Below are positions 42,678-51,595 of a stretch of DNA of 64,000 bases, piece after piece. Both the position numbers and the translations under genes were made by a program. Source of the stretch: JAHEJJ01 sp965212205. Lineage in GTDB: Bacteria; Bacteroidota; Bacteroidia; Flavobacteriales; Flavobacteriaceae. Under the pieces are notes generated by a model, which was given only the letters and a program-made list of their open reading frames with translations, was not told the DNA's origin and ran no database searches. The stretch spans positions 223,439-287,438 of the forward strand of contig CBDBUX010000016.1 in NCBI GenBank assembly GCA_965212205.1, read 5' to 3'. How positions within the stretch are numbered: position 1 is the first letter of the stretch; every line of letters starts with the position of its first letter.

Positions 42678-42733
42678 AGCATCTGAACCTGACGCCTTGC
42701 GGGTGTCGGGATTTCAGATGCTTTTGTATTTTT
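42678..42733 (+). terminator. Strong hairpin terminator between rplY and pth
   Basis: Outer arms AGCATCTGAA/TTCAGATGCT and an inner stem CCTGACGCC/GGGTGTCGG with loop TTGC, then TTTTGTATTTTT. It ends 12 bases before the pth start, so pth is expressed by read-through or its own weak promoter. Confidence 0.85.
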
Positions 42734-42744
42734 GAGCTGTTGGT

Positions 42745-43374
42745 ATGCGCACACTCTTACAGTTTCTTTTTGGTAAAAAAACAGCTTTTCTCGAAGAACC
42801 CGACCCCATGAAAAAATATCTAGTCGTAGGGCTTGGAAATATTGGACAGGAATATGTGGGAACTCGTCACAATGTGGGTTTCCAGGTATTGGACGCCCTG
42901 GCTCAAAAGCAGGATTTCAGTTTTGAACCGGCGCGTTTGGGCGATATTGGAATCTTTAAGATCAAGGGTCGAAGTGTGTTCTGTCTAAAACCTTCGACCT
43001 ATATGAACAGGAGTGGTAAAGCGGTTAGATACTGGCTTGAAAAGGAAAAGATCCCACTCGAAAACTTATTGGTAATCACAGACGATATCAATCTTCCCTT
43101 TGGGAGTCTCCGGCTCAAAACCAGAGGTAGCGATGGTGGCCATAATGGACTTAAAGATATTCAGGAACAATTGGAAACGCAGCAGTATTCCCGGTTCAGA
43201 TTTGGAGTAGGGTCAGATTTTGGCAAAGGAGGCCAGGTAAATTACGTGTTGAGCCCCTGGCTGGAAGAGGAAAAAAAGAGCCTTGGTGTACGACTAGAAA
43301 GGGCTACAGAGCTTGTATGTTCCTTTATACTTGCAGGTGCAAAGATCACCATGAATCAATACAATGGTACTTAG
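42745..43374 (+). CDS. pth: Peptidyl-tRNA hydrolase
   Basis: Releases peptides from prematurely dropped peptidyl-tRNA. 209 residues. Core motif KKYLVVGLGNIGQEYVGTRHNVGF includes the catalytic His, then KPSTYMNRSGKAV, DDINLPFGSLRLKTRGSDGGHNGLK and the tRNA-binding RFRFGVG. A 21-residue extension (MRTLLQFLFGKKTAFLEEPDP) precedes the usual start at codon 22 (42808); such extensions are usual in flavobacteria, so I keep the long form. The stop overlaps that of the converging lipoprotein gene by 4 bases. Confidence 0.95.
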   Translation: MRTLLQFLFGKKTAFLEEPDPMKKYLVVGLGNIGQEYVGTRHNVGFQVLDALAQKQDFSFEPARLGDIGIFKIKGRSVFCLKPSTYMNRSGKAVRYWLEKEKIPLENLLVITDDINLPFGSLRLKTRGSDGGHNGLKDIQEQLETQQYSRFRFGVGSDFGKGGQVNYVLSPWLEEEKKSLGVRLERATELVCSFILAGAKITMNQYNGT

Positions 43375-44045
43375 AAGGCCCGGTACGAATATATTCCTGA
43401 ATCGGAAGTATTACCTTCCCGGTCTTTAGTAACTACCTTCCAATAATATGTTCCGGGCACAACCTCTATCTGTACCTCGGTAATTCCCACAAGAGTAGAT
43501 ATCGCGATATCCACTGGTGGGTTAACCGTCCCGTGGTATATATCATAACCTGTGATATCGTTCTCGATGTCTTCTCCCGACCATATAAGGGTTATTTCAC
43601 CATTGCTGTCAATGGCCACACTTTCTCCTGATGAAGGTGCTTCAATGGTCGCCGGGAAAGGAGCATAGGTGGTCTGAGTGCCTGAATTGTAAAACCTTCT
43701 GATAGCACTGGGTACACTAACCTCTGTCTGTGTATTCCTCGAAATCACCTGCCAGGAGTAGGGCGATCCTTTATCGATAGTAAGCGATGCCGAAGTGGCC
43801 GAGGTAGTTGTGGTTTTGGTTACATTGGTGAGAAGCTGCGTTGCTCTGAGTTCATAAGTTTCGGTATTATTTGCTTCCTGCCAGCGAAATTCAACCTCAC
43901 TTGTTGTGTCGCTCTGATCTATGCCGGTGGTACATTCCGAGTTCTGTTCTGGAAATACCAAATTTGCCGCTTCAGGCGGACTCGGGTCACTTTTGCTGCA
44001 TCCCAGCAAGGCAAATCCAAAAAGGACAACCACAAATATTCTCAT
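43371..44045 (-). CDS. Lipoprotein with two FN3-like domains
   Basis: 224 residues; signal MRIFVVVLFGFALLGCSKSD with lipobox LLGC (Cys16). Two fibronectin type III-like sandwiches follow, each with the VEFRWQEA.../ITLIWSGED and YSWQV/YYWKVVTKD strands. Binding or structural role on the cell surface is likely. Its ATG overlaps the stop of the T9SS metalloprotease (ATGA, 44042-44045), so the two are translated from one mRNA and may act together, for example as an anchor, receptor or inhibitor; that is inference. Confidence 0.75.
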   Translation of the reverse strand: MRIFVVVLFGFALLGCSKSDPSPPEAANLVFPEQNSECTTGIDQSDTTSEVEFRWQEANNTETYELRATQLLTNVTKTTTTSATSASLTIDKGSPYSWQVISRNTQTEVSVPSAIRRFYNSGTQTTYAPFPATIEAPSSGESVAIDSNGEITLIWSGEDIENDITGYDIYHGTVNPPVDIAISTLVGITEVQIEVVPGTYYWKVVTKDREGNTSDSGIYSYRAF

Positions 44046-47000
44046 CGCTTAACTATTTTGAATGTTTTGGTCATTTGCTTGTTTTCGAGCCGCACAAAAT
44101 ACAGGCCTGAAGGTAAACTACCAAAGTCTAAGGCGGTTTCCACAGATCCCGCGGCTTGTTTCCTGCTAATTAAGAGGCGACCATCTGTTCCATGTACACT
44201 GATGAGTGTATCTCCTGTCAGATTACCGAGGTTTACAAAGGCGAATTCAACAAAGGGATTGGGGTAGACCAAAACTTGTGTGCTCGTTACTATTTCTTCC
44301 TCGTAGCTACCCTGACAGCTTTGGAAAGTACTCACTTTTAAAAGGTTTGAGCCTCCTTTAAGATCAAGAGTGATCTCCGAATCACTGGTTTGGATTACTT
44401 CACCATTTAGCTCAACATTAAATACCTCAGATCCATCCAGACCAAGAATTAGCTGACTTCCGTCTGCTGAGAGTGAGGATACCACACTCAAAGGTGCAGG
44501 TTCTTCTACAGAGACTTCAAAACATACTTCCTCATAATCATCTGTGCCGTCTGTTGCACTGATACAAATAGTGTAAGATCCTCCGGAAATATTATTGGCT
44601 ACATAAGTGTCTGTAAATGAATCAGAGATATTTGTGCCGGGGCCGTTGATCTGCACCGTATAATCCAGGCTGGCCTGAGCACTTATATTTATGATCCCAT
44701 CATTACTGCCGATACAGGATTCACTTTCGATCGAGACTGTAAAATTGTCGGGGGCAAACCGGAAGACCTCACAGCCATCAACATCTACTTCGGCACCTGC
44801 CGGTGTATTAGGACACTGATCATCTTCATCAAAAACGCCGTCCCCATCGGTGTCGGGCTTAAAGACCCCTTCACCACATATTTCAAGCAAGTAGTTGTTA
44901 AGGGCACCTCCATCTGCAGGGAATTGATCCGCAACCGTAAGAATCCAATCGCCAGCTGAAGACTCCCCATTAAACTGAGCAAACGAACCCAAGGGTTTTA
45001 TTGTTCCGCTGATACCAGGTCCTGAAGAACTACAGCTAAAATCTGCACCCTCGTTGTCGAAAACCGCATCGATATCTACGAGATCACCGCAGGAATTAGA
45101 GGTGAGTGTAACCACGGTTCCTGCCGGAGATTCTAGAGTTATAACGAGATCAGAGATCCAGGTATGTGAGATATCCAATGTTACATTTATGTCGGAAACC
45201 TGAAGATCATCAACTACCGTTATTATGGAAGTAATGGTCTGAGGGTCTATTTCCGATATGGAGACAGGCAGCTCCGTTGCGGGGAAAACAGAACAATTAA
45301 TTTCGATTGTCGTAAAACTGAATGGGGTGCTAAATGCGCCTTCGCCACATTGATTTACGGGTTTTACCCTCCAGTAATAAGTGGTTTCAGCCTCAAGACT
45401 TGTAGGTTGATATGAAGTAAAGATCATTGCAGAGGTCTCAACTACATTGTTGAATGCAATATCTGTCGCTATTTCAATTTCATAACTCGTTGCCGTTGCT
45501 TCCGCTTGCCAGCTGAGAATACTGTTCAGGCTTAAATCATCGATGCCGTCAAGTGGGCTGCTAAGCACTACATCACTAAAAGATGTATTTAATATCACCA
45601 CGTCTAGAATTACGTCTTTGGTTAAACTGGTGCTGGTTGCCCTGATGGTAATAGGGTAAGTACCCGAACTTACCGCAGCGGTGTTGGAAAAGGTAATTGT
45701 TACAGGTGTATCGTCTGCAGTTGCTGTGGTCGGACTAAAATTCACTCCGAGTCCGGAAGGTAGATTCAAGGCGCTGAAAGTCGTGGTTTCATTAAATCCC
45801 TGATAAGTTTCATAAGTAAAGGGAACGATCAGGTTATCGGGTTGACATACTTCATATTCGAGGCGATCGAACTGCAATACGACTTCTGATTCTTCAATGG
45901 TAAAATCAGCGGAGTTCACCGCAAAAAAAACGTTGTTACTAGCTTTAACCATAACCCTTGCCTGGGTGGTTCCTAGCCCGGGGATCAATACTTCGGCACT
46001 TCCATCATTAGGGCTATCCTCTAACAATTCAACAGGAAAGCTGAGTCCGCCGTCTGTAGAGAGGAAAATATCTACAAATTGTGCGTTAATCGGAGCAGCA
46101 TCTGTATTGGCCACATCCCAGGTTACGGTGAGTGTATTACCTGCTGTTATAGTTTGCTGTGTTGTCTGAGAAGTCACGGTAAAAGGCCCGGCACTACTGA
46201 CTACATTTAGGTTTAAAAGGTCTGAAACTACCTGCCCGCCGCCAATTACATTGTCCCTTACCGTGAGTGCAAAGTTCATTTCCTTAGCGATATCTGAAAC
46301 CGTCTCCCAGGCACTATCGAGTTGGGGATTCGTCTGAGTAAGATTTCCCTGTGCTACTTCGGAAAGATTCGGAAAATACCGGGAAGCTGATGTTGTCGGA
46401 GGAAGGGACCTGAAATTGGCACCCAGGAAATTGTCCGGGCCAAAGGTTTCAGTAGTCACCACACCGTCGTCTATTTGCTCCCAGGTATAGGTAAGTACAT
46501 CACCGGCATCGGGGTCTGTAACATCGGCCTCAAGAACAAAAGCAGTAGAACGAGGTATGTTGTAGTCTTCAAGGCTGGTAATTACCGGGGGATTATTTCC
46601 GGTATCCGTTGTTTGCGCACAACTCACTGTCGCGAGATAATCAGTAATTTGCAAAATACTGTTATAGTGGTAGTAATCGTTTGCATTGGATTGAACATTC
46701 TGTCCTTGTACGATCCCGGCATAACTCATAATCGTTGTACCACTGGCAGGTTCGGCCTGTACTCCGGTCCCTTCGCTGCCAAAAGACCAGGTATGGTTGG
46801 CCCCGAATTGGTGACCCAATTCATGTGAAACATAATCGATATCAAAGACGTCTCCCTGGGGTGTCAGTGCCTGTGAAAATCCACTTCCTTTTTGGTTATC
46901 CGAACACACAGCACCGATAAATCCTGCGAATCCTGAATCATTATCTTCGTGAAAAAGGTGGCCTACGTCGTAATTTGCTTCCCCTATATTTGAGGTAAGT

Positions 47001-47821
47001 GTTTGCTGTACCTGAGCACTTAGGTCTCCATCATAAGGATCGGTATCCGGGTCATCAAAAATTACCAGGTCGTTATTGGCCACCAACTCCAGATGTACCC
47101 CAAGGTCGGTTTCCATCACTTCGTTTACACGGGTTAGAGTAGCATTGATAGCAGCAAGTGCCCCATTAACAGTGCCCCCATGGAATTCGGTGTACTCACC
47201 AGTTGCAGAAACAGCAATCCTAAAAGTCCTCAACATTCCATCATCGACCAGCCTTTGGGCCAGGCCGGCTTCTTCTTTTGCCAAGGCCGCTTCTGTATAA
47301 CAAATAAAACCTGAAGCTGCTTTACTTCTGTTATCTCCGCTATAAACCACATATTTATCGCCTTGTTCAGAGGTCTTCTGCATAAAAGTAGTCTGACTAC
47401 TGTTTGCATGTACCATCATAGCCTGTAACCCGCGATGCGACCAACTAAATCGAATTCGTTCGCCCGGACTATCTGTGCTGTAACCGATATAGGACTTGAT
47501 AGAAGGATATTTTGCAGCCAGTTCTGGCGCAAAAACAGGGTTTTCTTTTACCATATAAGGGTGAAGCTGACCTTTTTCATCAGGAAAATAAATCAATACA
47601 CCACTTCCGTTTTTACCGGTCTGCTGTGAAAGCCTCTGGTAGAGCGCTTGGTCATTAAGCGTATAATAACGGGCCTTGGCAGGGTTTATTTCCCGGTCTA
47701 ATGACGGGATTTTACCGTGTTCGGCAGTTGCCTGGCGCCAGTAAGATTGCTGGGCATTTACGTAAAAGCAGCCCAGTAATATGGTAAATGATAAAACAAG
47801 GTGTAATTTTGGTCTCATCAT
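44042..47821 (-). CDS. Secreted reprolysin-like (M12B) metalloprotease with T9SS sorting domain
   Basis: 1259 residues, secreted by the type IX system. Order: signal peptide (LSFTILLGCFYVNAQ), propeptide-like region, metzincin domain with zinc motif HELGHQFGANH (H333, E334, H337, H343) and Met-turn-like ASGTTIMSYAG, Ig/FN3-like domains with FSNTAAVSSGTYPITI and YYWRVKPVN, a proprotein convertase P domain (SHTWISDLVITLESPAGT ... GDWILTVADQ), a thrombospondin type 3 calcium repeat (DTDGDGVFDEDDQCPNTP), a beta domain, and the type A sorting domain (YPNPF at its start, GLYFVRLENK and a final KIVKR). It would degrade extracellular protein and stay attached to or leave the surface after tail removal. 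Confidence 0.93.
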   Translation of the reverse strand: MMRPKLHLVLSFTILLGCFYVNAQQSYWRQATAEHGKIPSLDREINPAKARYYTLNDQALYQRLSQQTGKNGSGVLIYFPDEKGQLHPYMVKENPVFAPELAAKYPSIKSYIGYSTDSPGERIRFSWSHRGLQAMMVHANSSQTTFMQKTSEQGDKYVVYSGDNRSKAASGFICYTEAALAKEEAGLAQRLVDDGMLRTFRIAVSATGEYTEFHGGTVNGALAAINATLTRVNEVMETDLGVHLELVANNDLVIFDDPDTDPYDGDLSAQVQQTLTSNIGEANYDVGHLFHEDNDSGFAGFIGAVCSDNQKGSGFSQALTPQGDVFDIDYVSHELGHQFGANHTWSFGSEGTGVQAEPASGTTIMSYAGIVQGQNVQSNANDYYHYNSILQITDYLATVSCAQTTDTGNNPPVITSLEDYNIPRSTAFVLEADVTDPDAGDVLTYTWEQIDDGVVTTETFGPDNFLGANFRSLPPTTSASRYFPNLSEVAQGNLTQTNPQLDSAWETVSDIAKEMNFALTVRDNVIGGGQVVSDLLNLNVVSSAGPFTVTSQTTQQTITAGNTLTVTWDVANTDAAPINAQFVDIFLSTDGGLSFPVELLEDSPNDGSAEVLIPGLGTTQARVMVKASNNVFFAVNSADFTIEESEVVLQFDRLEYEVCQPDNLIVPFTYETYQGFNETTTFSALNLPSGLGVNFSPTTATADDTPVTITFSNTAAVSSGTYPITIRATSTSLTKDVILDVVILNTSFSDVVLSSPLDGIDDLSLNSILSWQAEATATSYEIEIATDIAFNNVVETSAMIFTSYQPTSLEAETTYYWRVKPVNQCGEGAFSTPFSFTTIEINCSVFPATELPVSISEIDPQTITSIITVVDDLQVSDINVTLDISHTWISDLVITLESPAGTVVTLTSNSCGDLVDIDAVFDNEGADFSCSSSGPGISGTIKPLGSFAQFNGESSAGDWILTVADQFPADGGALNNYLLEICGEGVFKPDTDGDGVFDEDDQCPNTPAGAEVDVDGCEVFRFAPDNFTVSIESESCIGSNDGIINISAQASLDYTVQINGPGTNISDSFTDTYVANNISGGSYTICISATDGTDDYEEVCFEVSVEEPAPLSVVSSLSADGSQLILGLDGSEVFNVELNGEVIQTSDSEITLDLKGGSNLLKVSTFQSCQGSYEEEIVTSTQVLVYPNPFVEFAFVNLGNLTGDTLISVHGTDGRLLISRKQAAGSVETALDFGSLPSGLYFVRLENKQMTKTFKIVKR

Positions 47822-47867
47822 AGCAATTTGAGAGGTCTAATGTAAGCCTTTTTATTTTTTATCTTAA

Positions 47868-48794
47868 GTGATTACGGTCCAAAGCATTTCCAAATACGAT
47901 AAAAAGCATAATAGTGCTATTACCATCGGAACTTTCGATGGTGTTCATATAGGGCATCGTAAAATACTACAACGCCTCATAAATAATGCCAAAGAATTAG
48001 GTCTGAGGTCTTCCGTGCTTACTTTTTTTCCCCATCCCAGAATGGTCTTGCAGAAAGATTCGGATATCAAGCTATTAAACACACTGGAGGAAAAACAACA
48101 GATCCTGGAAAACATGGGCCTGGAATGTCTGATCGTTCATCCCTTTACCCCTGCTTTTTCGAGACTCTCGGCCACAGAATTTGTTCGTGATATTCTGGTA
48201 AATCAACTGGGAATCAAAAAGATCATTATCGGTTACGATCATCGCTTCGGCAGAAACAGAAATGCTAACATCAATGACCTGATGACTTTTGGTAATACTT
48301 TCGATTTTGAGGTGGAAGAGATCCCGGCTCAGCTTATAGACGATGTTTCGGTGAGTTCTACCAAGATCAGAAAAGCACTGAAAGAGGGCGATGTAAAAAC
48401 CGCCAACGCCTATCTGGGCTATTCCTACTTACTCACCGGAACAGTTAAGAAGGGTCGTGGCCTGGGCAAGCAACTAGACTTTCCAACGGCTAATCTCCAT
48501 ATAGAAGAACCTTATAAACTAATCCCAAAAAATGGCGTTTACGTAGTTCGGGCAAAAATTAATGACGAGATCGTGTACGGCATGATGAATATCGGTTTTA
48601 ATCCTACCGTTGATGGTCGGACCCGAAGCAAGGAGATCCATTTTTTCGATTTTAACCGCGACCTCTATGACCAGAAAATTCAGGTGGAGCTTCTAGAACG
48701 GATCAGGGATGAGGTAAAATTTGAATCGGTTGATGCACTCAGAAATCAACTTCAAAAAGACAAGGAATTCTCACTCGGACTAATCTCTTCCTGA
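47868..48794 (+). CDS. ribF: Bifunctional riboflavin kinase/FAD synthetase
   Basis: Makes FMN and FAD from riboflavin. 308 residues. FAD synthetase part: AITIGTFDGVHIGHRKIL and IIGYDHRFGRNRN, then SSTKIRKALKEGDV. Riboflavin kinase part: GTVKKGRGLGKQLDFPTANL, and NGVYVVRAKI, GMMNIGFNPTV, EIHFFDFNRDLYDQ. The start is GTG 47868, since the only near ATG (47840) is followed by a stop. The stop overlaps the start of the HTTM gene (TGATG). Confidence 0.95.
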   Translation: MITVQSISKYDKKHNSAITIGTFDGVHIGHRKILQRLINNAKELGLRSSVLTFFPHPRMVLQKDSDIKLLNTLEEKQQILENMGLECLIVHPFTPAFSRLSATEFVRDILVNQLGIKKIIIGYDHRFGRNRNANINDLMTFGNTFDFEVEEIPAQLIDDVSVSSTKIRKALKEGDVKTANAYLGYSYLLTGTVKKGRGLGKQLDFPTANLHIEEPYKLIPKNGVYVVRAKINDEIVYGMMNIGFNPTVDGRTRSKEIHFFDFNRDLYDQKIQVELLERIRDEVKFESVDALRNQLQKDKEFSLGLISS

Positions 48795-50128
48795 TGCTCA
48801 ATCGATTCCTGTTTCAAAAAATTGACAACAGCTCCTTAGTTGTTTTCAGGATCTTCCTGGGTATTTTGATCGCGCTGGAAGGTTTTGGAGCTATCGCTAC
48901 AGGTTGGGTGAGGAGATCTTTAATTGAGCCAGACTTTACCTTCCACTTTATTGGGTTCGATTGGCTACAGCCTCTTCCCGGTTATGGTATGTACATCTAT
49001 TTTGCGATCATGGGGGTGTTGGGTATATGTATTGCTTTAGGATACCGATATCGCCTAAGTATTATTTGCTTTGCGCTGATGTGGTGGATCGTATATCTTA
49101 TGCAAAAAACCTCTTATAATAACCACTACTATCTGCTGGCGCTAATCGCCTCCATAATGTGTTTCTTGCCAGCTCACCGGGCTTATTCACTCGATGTCAG
49201 ACGACAACCCGAATTACAGAACGATGCTATGTTTTCTTATGTAAAATGGATCATAGTGCTTCAGCTTTTTATCGTATATACCTATGCAGCTATTGCAAAA
49301 CTGTATGGCGACTGGCTCGATTTCACATTTCCAAAAATCCTGATGGAGAGCAAATCTCATTACCTTCTGGTAGGAGGATTGTTTAAGCTGGCCTGGTTTC
49401 AGAAGTTCATTGGGATATCGGGTTTTCTATTCGACTTGCTTATTATTCCTGCCCTACTCTGGAAGCCCAGCCGGAACCTCGCTTTTGGACTGTCAATCTT
49501 TTTTCATCTCTTTAATTCGGTGGTATTCCAGATTGGAATCTTTCCCTATATGGCGCTCGCTTTTACCGTATTTTTCTACGAACCCGAAACCATAAATCGT
49601 CTTTTCTTAAAACGAAAAACCCTATTTAGTCCTGTTTTTAAAGGTCCACCCAAGTATACAAAGCCATTGTTAATCGTTGCGGGGATTTATTTTTTGATTC
49701 AGTTATCGCTGCCTGTGAGACATCATTTTATTAAAGGGGATGTACTTTGGACCGAAGAGGGCCATCGGCTAAGCTGGAGAATGATGTTGCGCAACCGTAG
49801 CGGTAGTGTTAGGTTTATGGTGGTCGACAAAGAAAACCTGAAATCGAAGTATATTAATTTAAGAGATTACCTCAGCACGAAGCAGCGAATAAGAATTGGT
49901 TCATATCCCGATTTCATATGGCAATTTGCGCAGCACTTAAAAAAAGAACATGCCCGAAAAGGTGTCGACATAGAGGTCTATGCTTATGCACATGTGAGTA
50001 TCAACGGCCGGCCAGCCAGAGCTTTGATCGACCCCAAAGTAGATCTCGCCAGTGTTCCCTGGGATCATTTCCGGCATCACCCATGGATTTTACCGGCACC
50101 CTGGGAATCTGACGAAAGTCAGGACTAA
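48794..50128 (+). CDS. HTTM domain membrane protein (vitamin K-dependent carboxylase-like)
   Basis: 444 residues, eight or so membrane helices in the first 290 residues and a soluble beta-rich end. It shows HTTM-family features: the start FQKIDNSSLVVFRIFLGILI, the NNHYYLLALIASIMCFLPAHRAYSLD loop, and AAIAKLYGDWLD. The family is homologous to vitamin K-dependent gamma-glutamyl carboxylase, but in bacteria the function is largely unknown. It is translationally coupled to ribF through a one-base overlap, which is common in flavobacteria. Confidence 0.85.
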   Translation: MLNRFLFQKIDNSSLVVFRIFLGILIALEGFGAIATGWVRRSLIEPDFTFHFIGFDWLQPLPGYGMYIYFAIMGVLGICIALGYRYRLSIICFALMWWIVYLMQKTSYNNHYYLLALIASIMCFLPAHRAYSLDVRRQPELQNDAMFSYVKWIIVLQLFIVYTYAAIAKLYGDWLDFTFPKILMESKSHYLLVGGLFKLAWFQKFIGISGFLFDLLIIPALLWKPSRNLAFGLSIFFHLFNSVVFQIGIFPYMALAFTVFFYEPETINRLFLKRKTLFSPVFKGPPKYTKPLLIVAGIYFLIQLSLPVRHHFIKGDVLWTEEGHRLSWRMMLRNRSGSVRFMVVDKENLKSKYINLRDYLSTKQRIRIGSYPDFIWQFAQHLKKEHARKGVDIEVYAYAHVSINGRPARALIDPKVDLASVPWDHFRHHPWILPAPWESDESQD

Positions 50129-50154
50129 ATGATATTCAATATTATCTGTCCTCG

Positions 50155-50185
50155 TTGTACCATTGGGTAAATGTCCCTAAATTTG
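50155..50185 (+). promoter_or_regulatory. Bacteroidota promoter for serS, also fixes the serS start
   Basis: TTG (50155-50157), 20-base spacer, TAAATTTG (50178-50185). It overlaps an in-frame ATG at 50171, which therefore cannot be the start; the next ATG (50204) is. Confidence 0.8.
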
Positions 50186-50203
50186 CCGTTTAAATCAATT
50201 CCT

Positions 50204-51475
50204 ATGCTTCAGTTACAAGTCATTAGAGAGAATAAAGACCAATTGATCCAGGCACTTGAAAAACGTAATATCGATGCCTCCGGATTACTCGGTAAAGTAT
50301 TCGAACTAGACGAGAACAGGCGTGCACTTCAGACTCAGCTCGATACCATACTGGCAGAGGCGAATAACATATCAAAGGAAATTGGTGGATTATTTAAAAG
50401 TGGTAAAACCGAAGAAGCCAATGCATTAAAGGTGAGAAGTTCTGAGCTGAAGCAAAACTCAAAGGAGCTTGGTGATCGCCTGAATGATGCAGCAGCAGCA
50501 TTGGAGGATGTACTTTATCAAATACCCAATATACCACATGAATCTGTCCCCGCCGGCAGCCAGGAAGAAGATAACGAAGAAATTTTTAGGGAAGGCGACA
50601 TCCCCGAACTTGGTGCTGATGCCTTACCGCATTGGGAGCTGGCAAAGAAATACGACATTATTGATTTCGAACTGGGTGTGAAAATCAGTGGTGCAGGATT
50701 TCCTCTTTACAAAGGGAAGGGAGCCCGTTTACAGCGCGCATTGATCTCCTACTTCTTAGATAAGAATACCGAAGCAGGGTATACGGAAGTTGAAGTACCC
50801 CTCCTGGTGAATGAGGCATCAGGATTTGGTACCGGACAACTCCCTGATAAAGAAGGGCAGATGTATGAATTGAAAGATGACAAACTCTACCTGATCCCTA
50901 CGGCAGAGGTCCCGGTTACCAATATGTTTAGGGATTCCATTGTCCACCAAAAGGACTTTCCTCTTTGTTATACCGCTTATACCCCCTGCTTCAGACGCGA
51001 AGCCGGGAGTTACGGTGCACATGTTCGGGGGTTGAACCGACTTCACCAATTCGATAAAGTAGAGATCGTACGAATAGAGCATCCCAGTAATTCTTATGCA
51101 TCACTTGATGGCATGGTAGAACATGTGAAGGGCTTTTTAAAAGAATTGAAACTCCCTTACAGAATATTAAGATTATGCGGGGGTGATCTCGGTTTTACTT
51201 CGGCACTAACCTATGATTTTGAGGTCTTCTCCACAGCCCAGGACCGTTGGTTGGAGATCAGTTCCGTTTCGAATTTTGAAACTTACCAGGCCAATCGATT
51301 AAAACTGAGGTTCCGGGACGATCAGAATAAAATGCAGTTGGCCCATACACTAAATGGAAGTGCCCTGGCCCTGCCTCGCGTTGTTGCAGGATTGCTCGAA
51401 AACAATCAAACACCTGATGGAATTCGTATCCCGGAGGTTCTAGTCCCATATACCGGGTTCGACCTTATCAATTAA
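50204..51475 (+). CDS. serS: Seryl-tRNA synthetase
   Basis: Charges tRNA-Ser. 423 residues from ATG 50204 (MLQLQVIRENKDQLIQALEK), the canonical SerRS start. N-terminal coiled coil (residues 25-100), then class II core: motif 2 CFRREAGSYGAHVRGLNRLH, motif 3 near NGSALALPRVVAGLLENNQ, and LEISSVSNFETYQANRLKLR. The upstream in-frame ATG at 50171 lies inside the promoter and is rejected. Single transcription unit. Confidence 0.97.
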   Translation: MLQLQVIRENKDQLIQALEKRNIDASGLLGKVFELDENRRALQTQLDTILAEANNISKEIGGLFKSGKTEEANALKVRSSELKQNSKELGDRLNDAAAALEDVLYQIPNIPHESVPAGSQEEDNEEIFREGDIPELGADALPHWELAKKYDIIDFELGVKISGAGFPLYKGKGARLQRALISYFLDKNTEAGYTEVEVPLLVNEASGFGTGQLPDKEGQMYELKDDKLYLIPTAEVPVTNMFRDSIVHQKDFPLCYTAYTPCFRREAGSYGAHVRGLNRLHQFDKVEIVRIEHPSNSYASLDGMVEHVKGFLKELKLPYRILRLCGGDLGFTSALTYDFEVFSTAQDRWLEISSVSNFETYQANRLKLRFRDDQNKMQLAHTLNGSALALPRVVAGLLENNQTPDGIRIPEVLVPYTGFDLIN

Positions 51476-51573
51476 ATCGGAGTCGGCTAATAGTCAATAT
51501 TTACAGGACTCTCAGCACGATTTTCACTGTATTGTGTTTGGATTCTCTTAACAGGAACTTCTTCTTTTCTGCG

Positions 51574-51581
51574 TATCTTTG
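51574..51581 (+). promoter_or_regulatory. -7 element upstream of the TPR protein gene
   Basis: TATCTTTG, exact TAnnTTTG, only 15 bases before the GTG start, so the 5' leader would be very short. No spaced TTG is seen. Confidence 0.5.
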
Positions 51582-51595
51582 GTAAAAAGCAGCTT

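Noticed and set aside
50171..50203. Upstream ATG as serS start
   Set aside because: It lies within the promoter (TAAATTTG at 50178-50185) and adds residues not found in SerRS.
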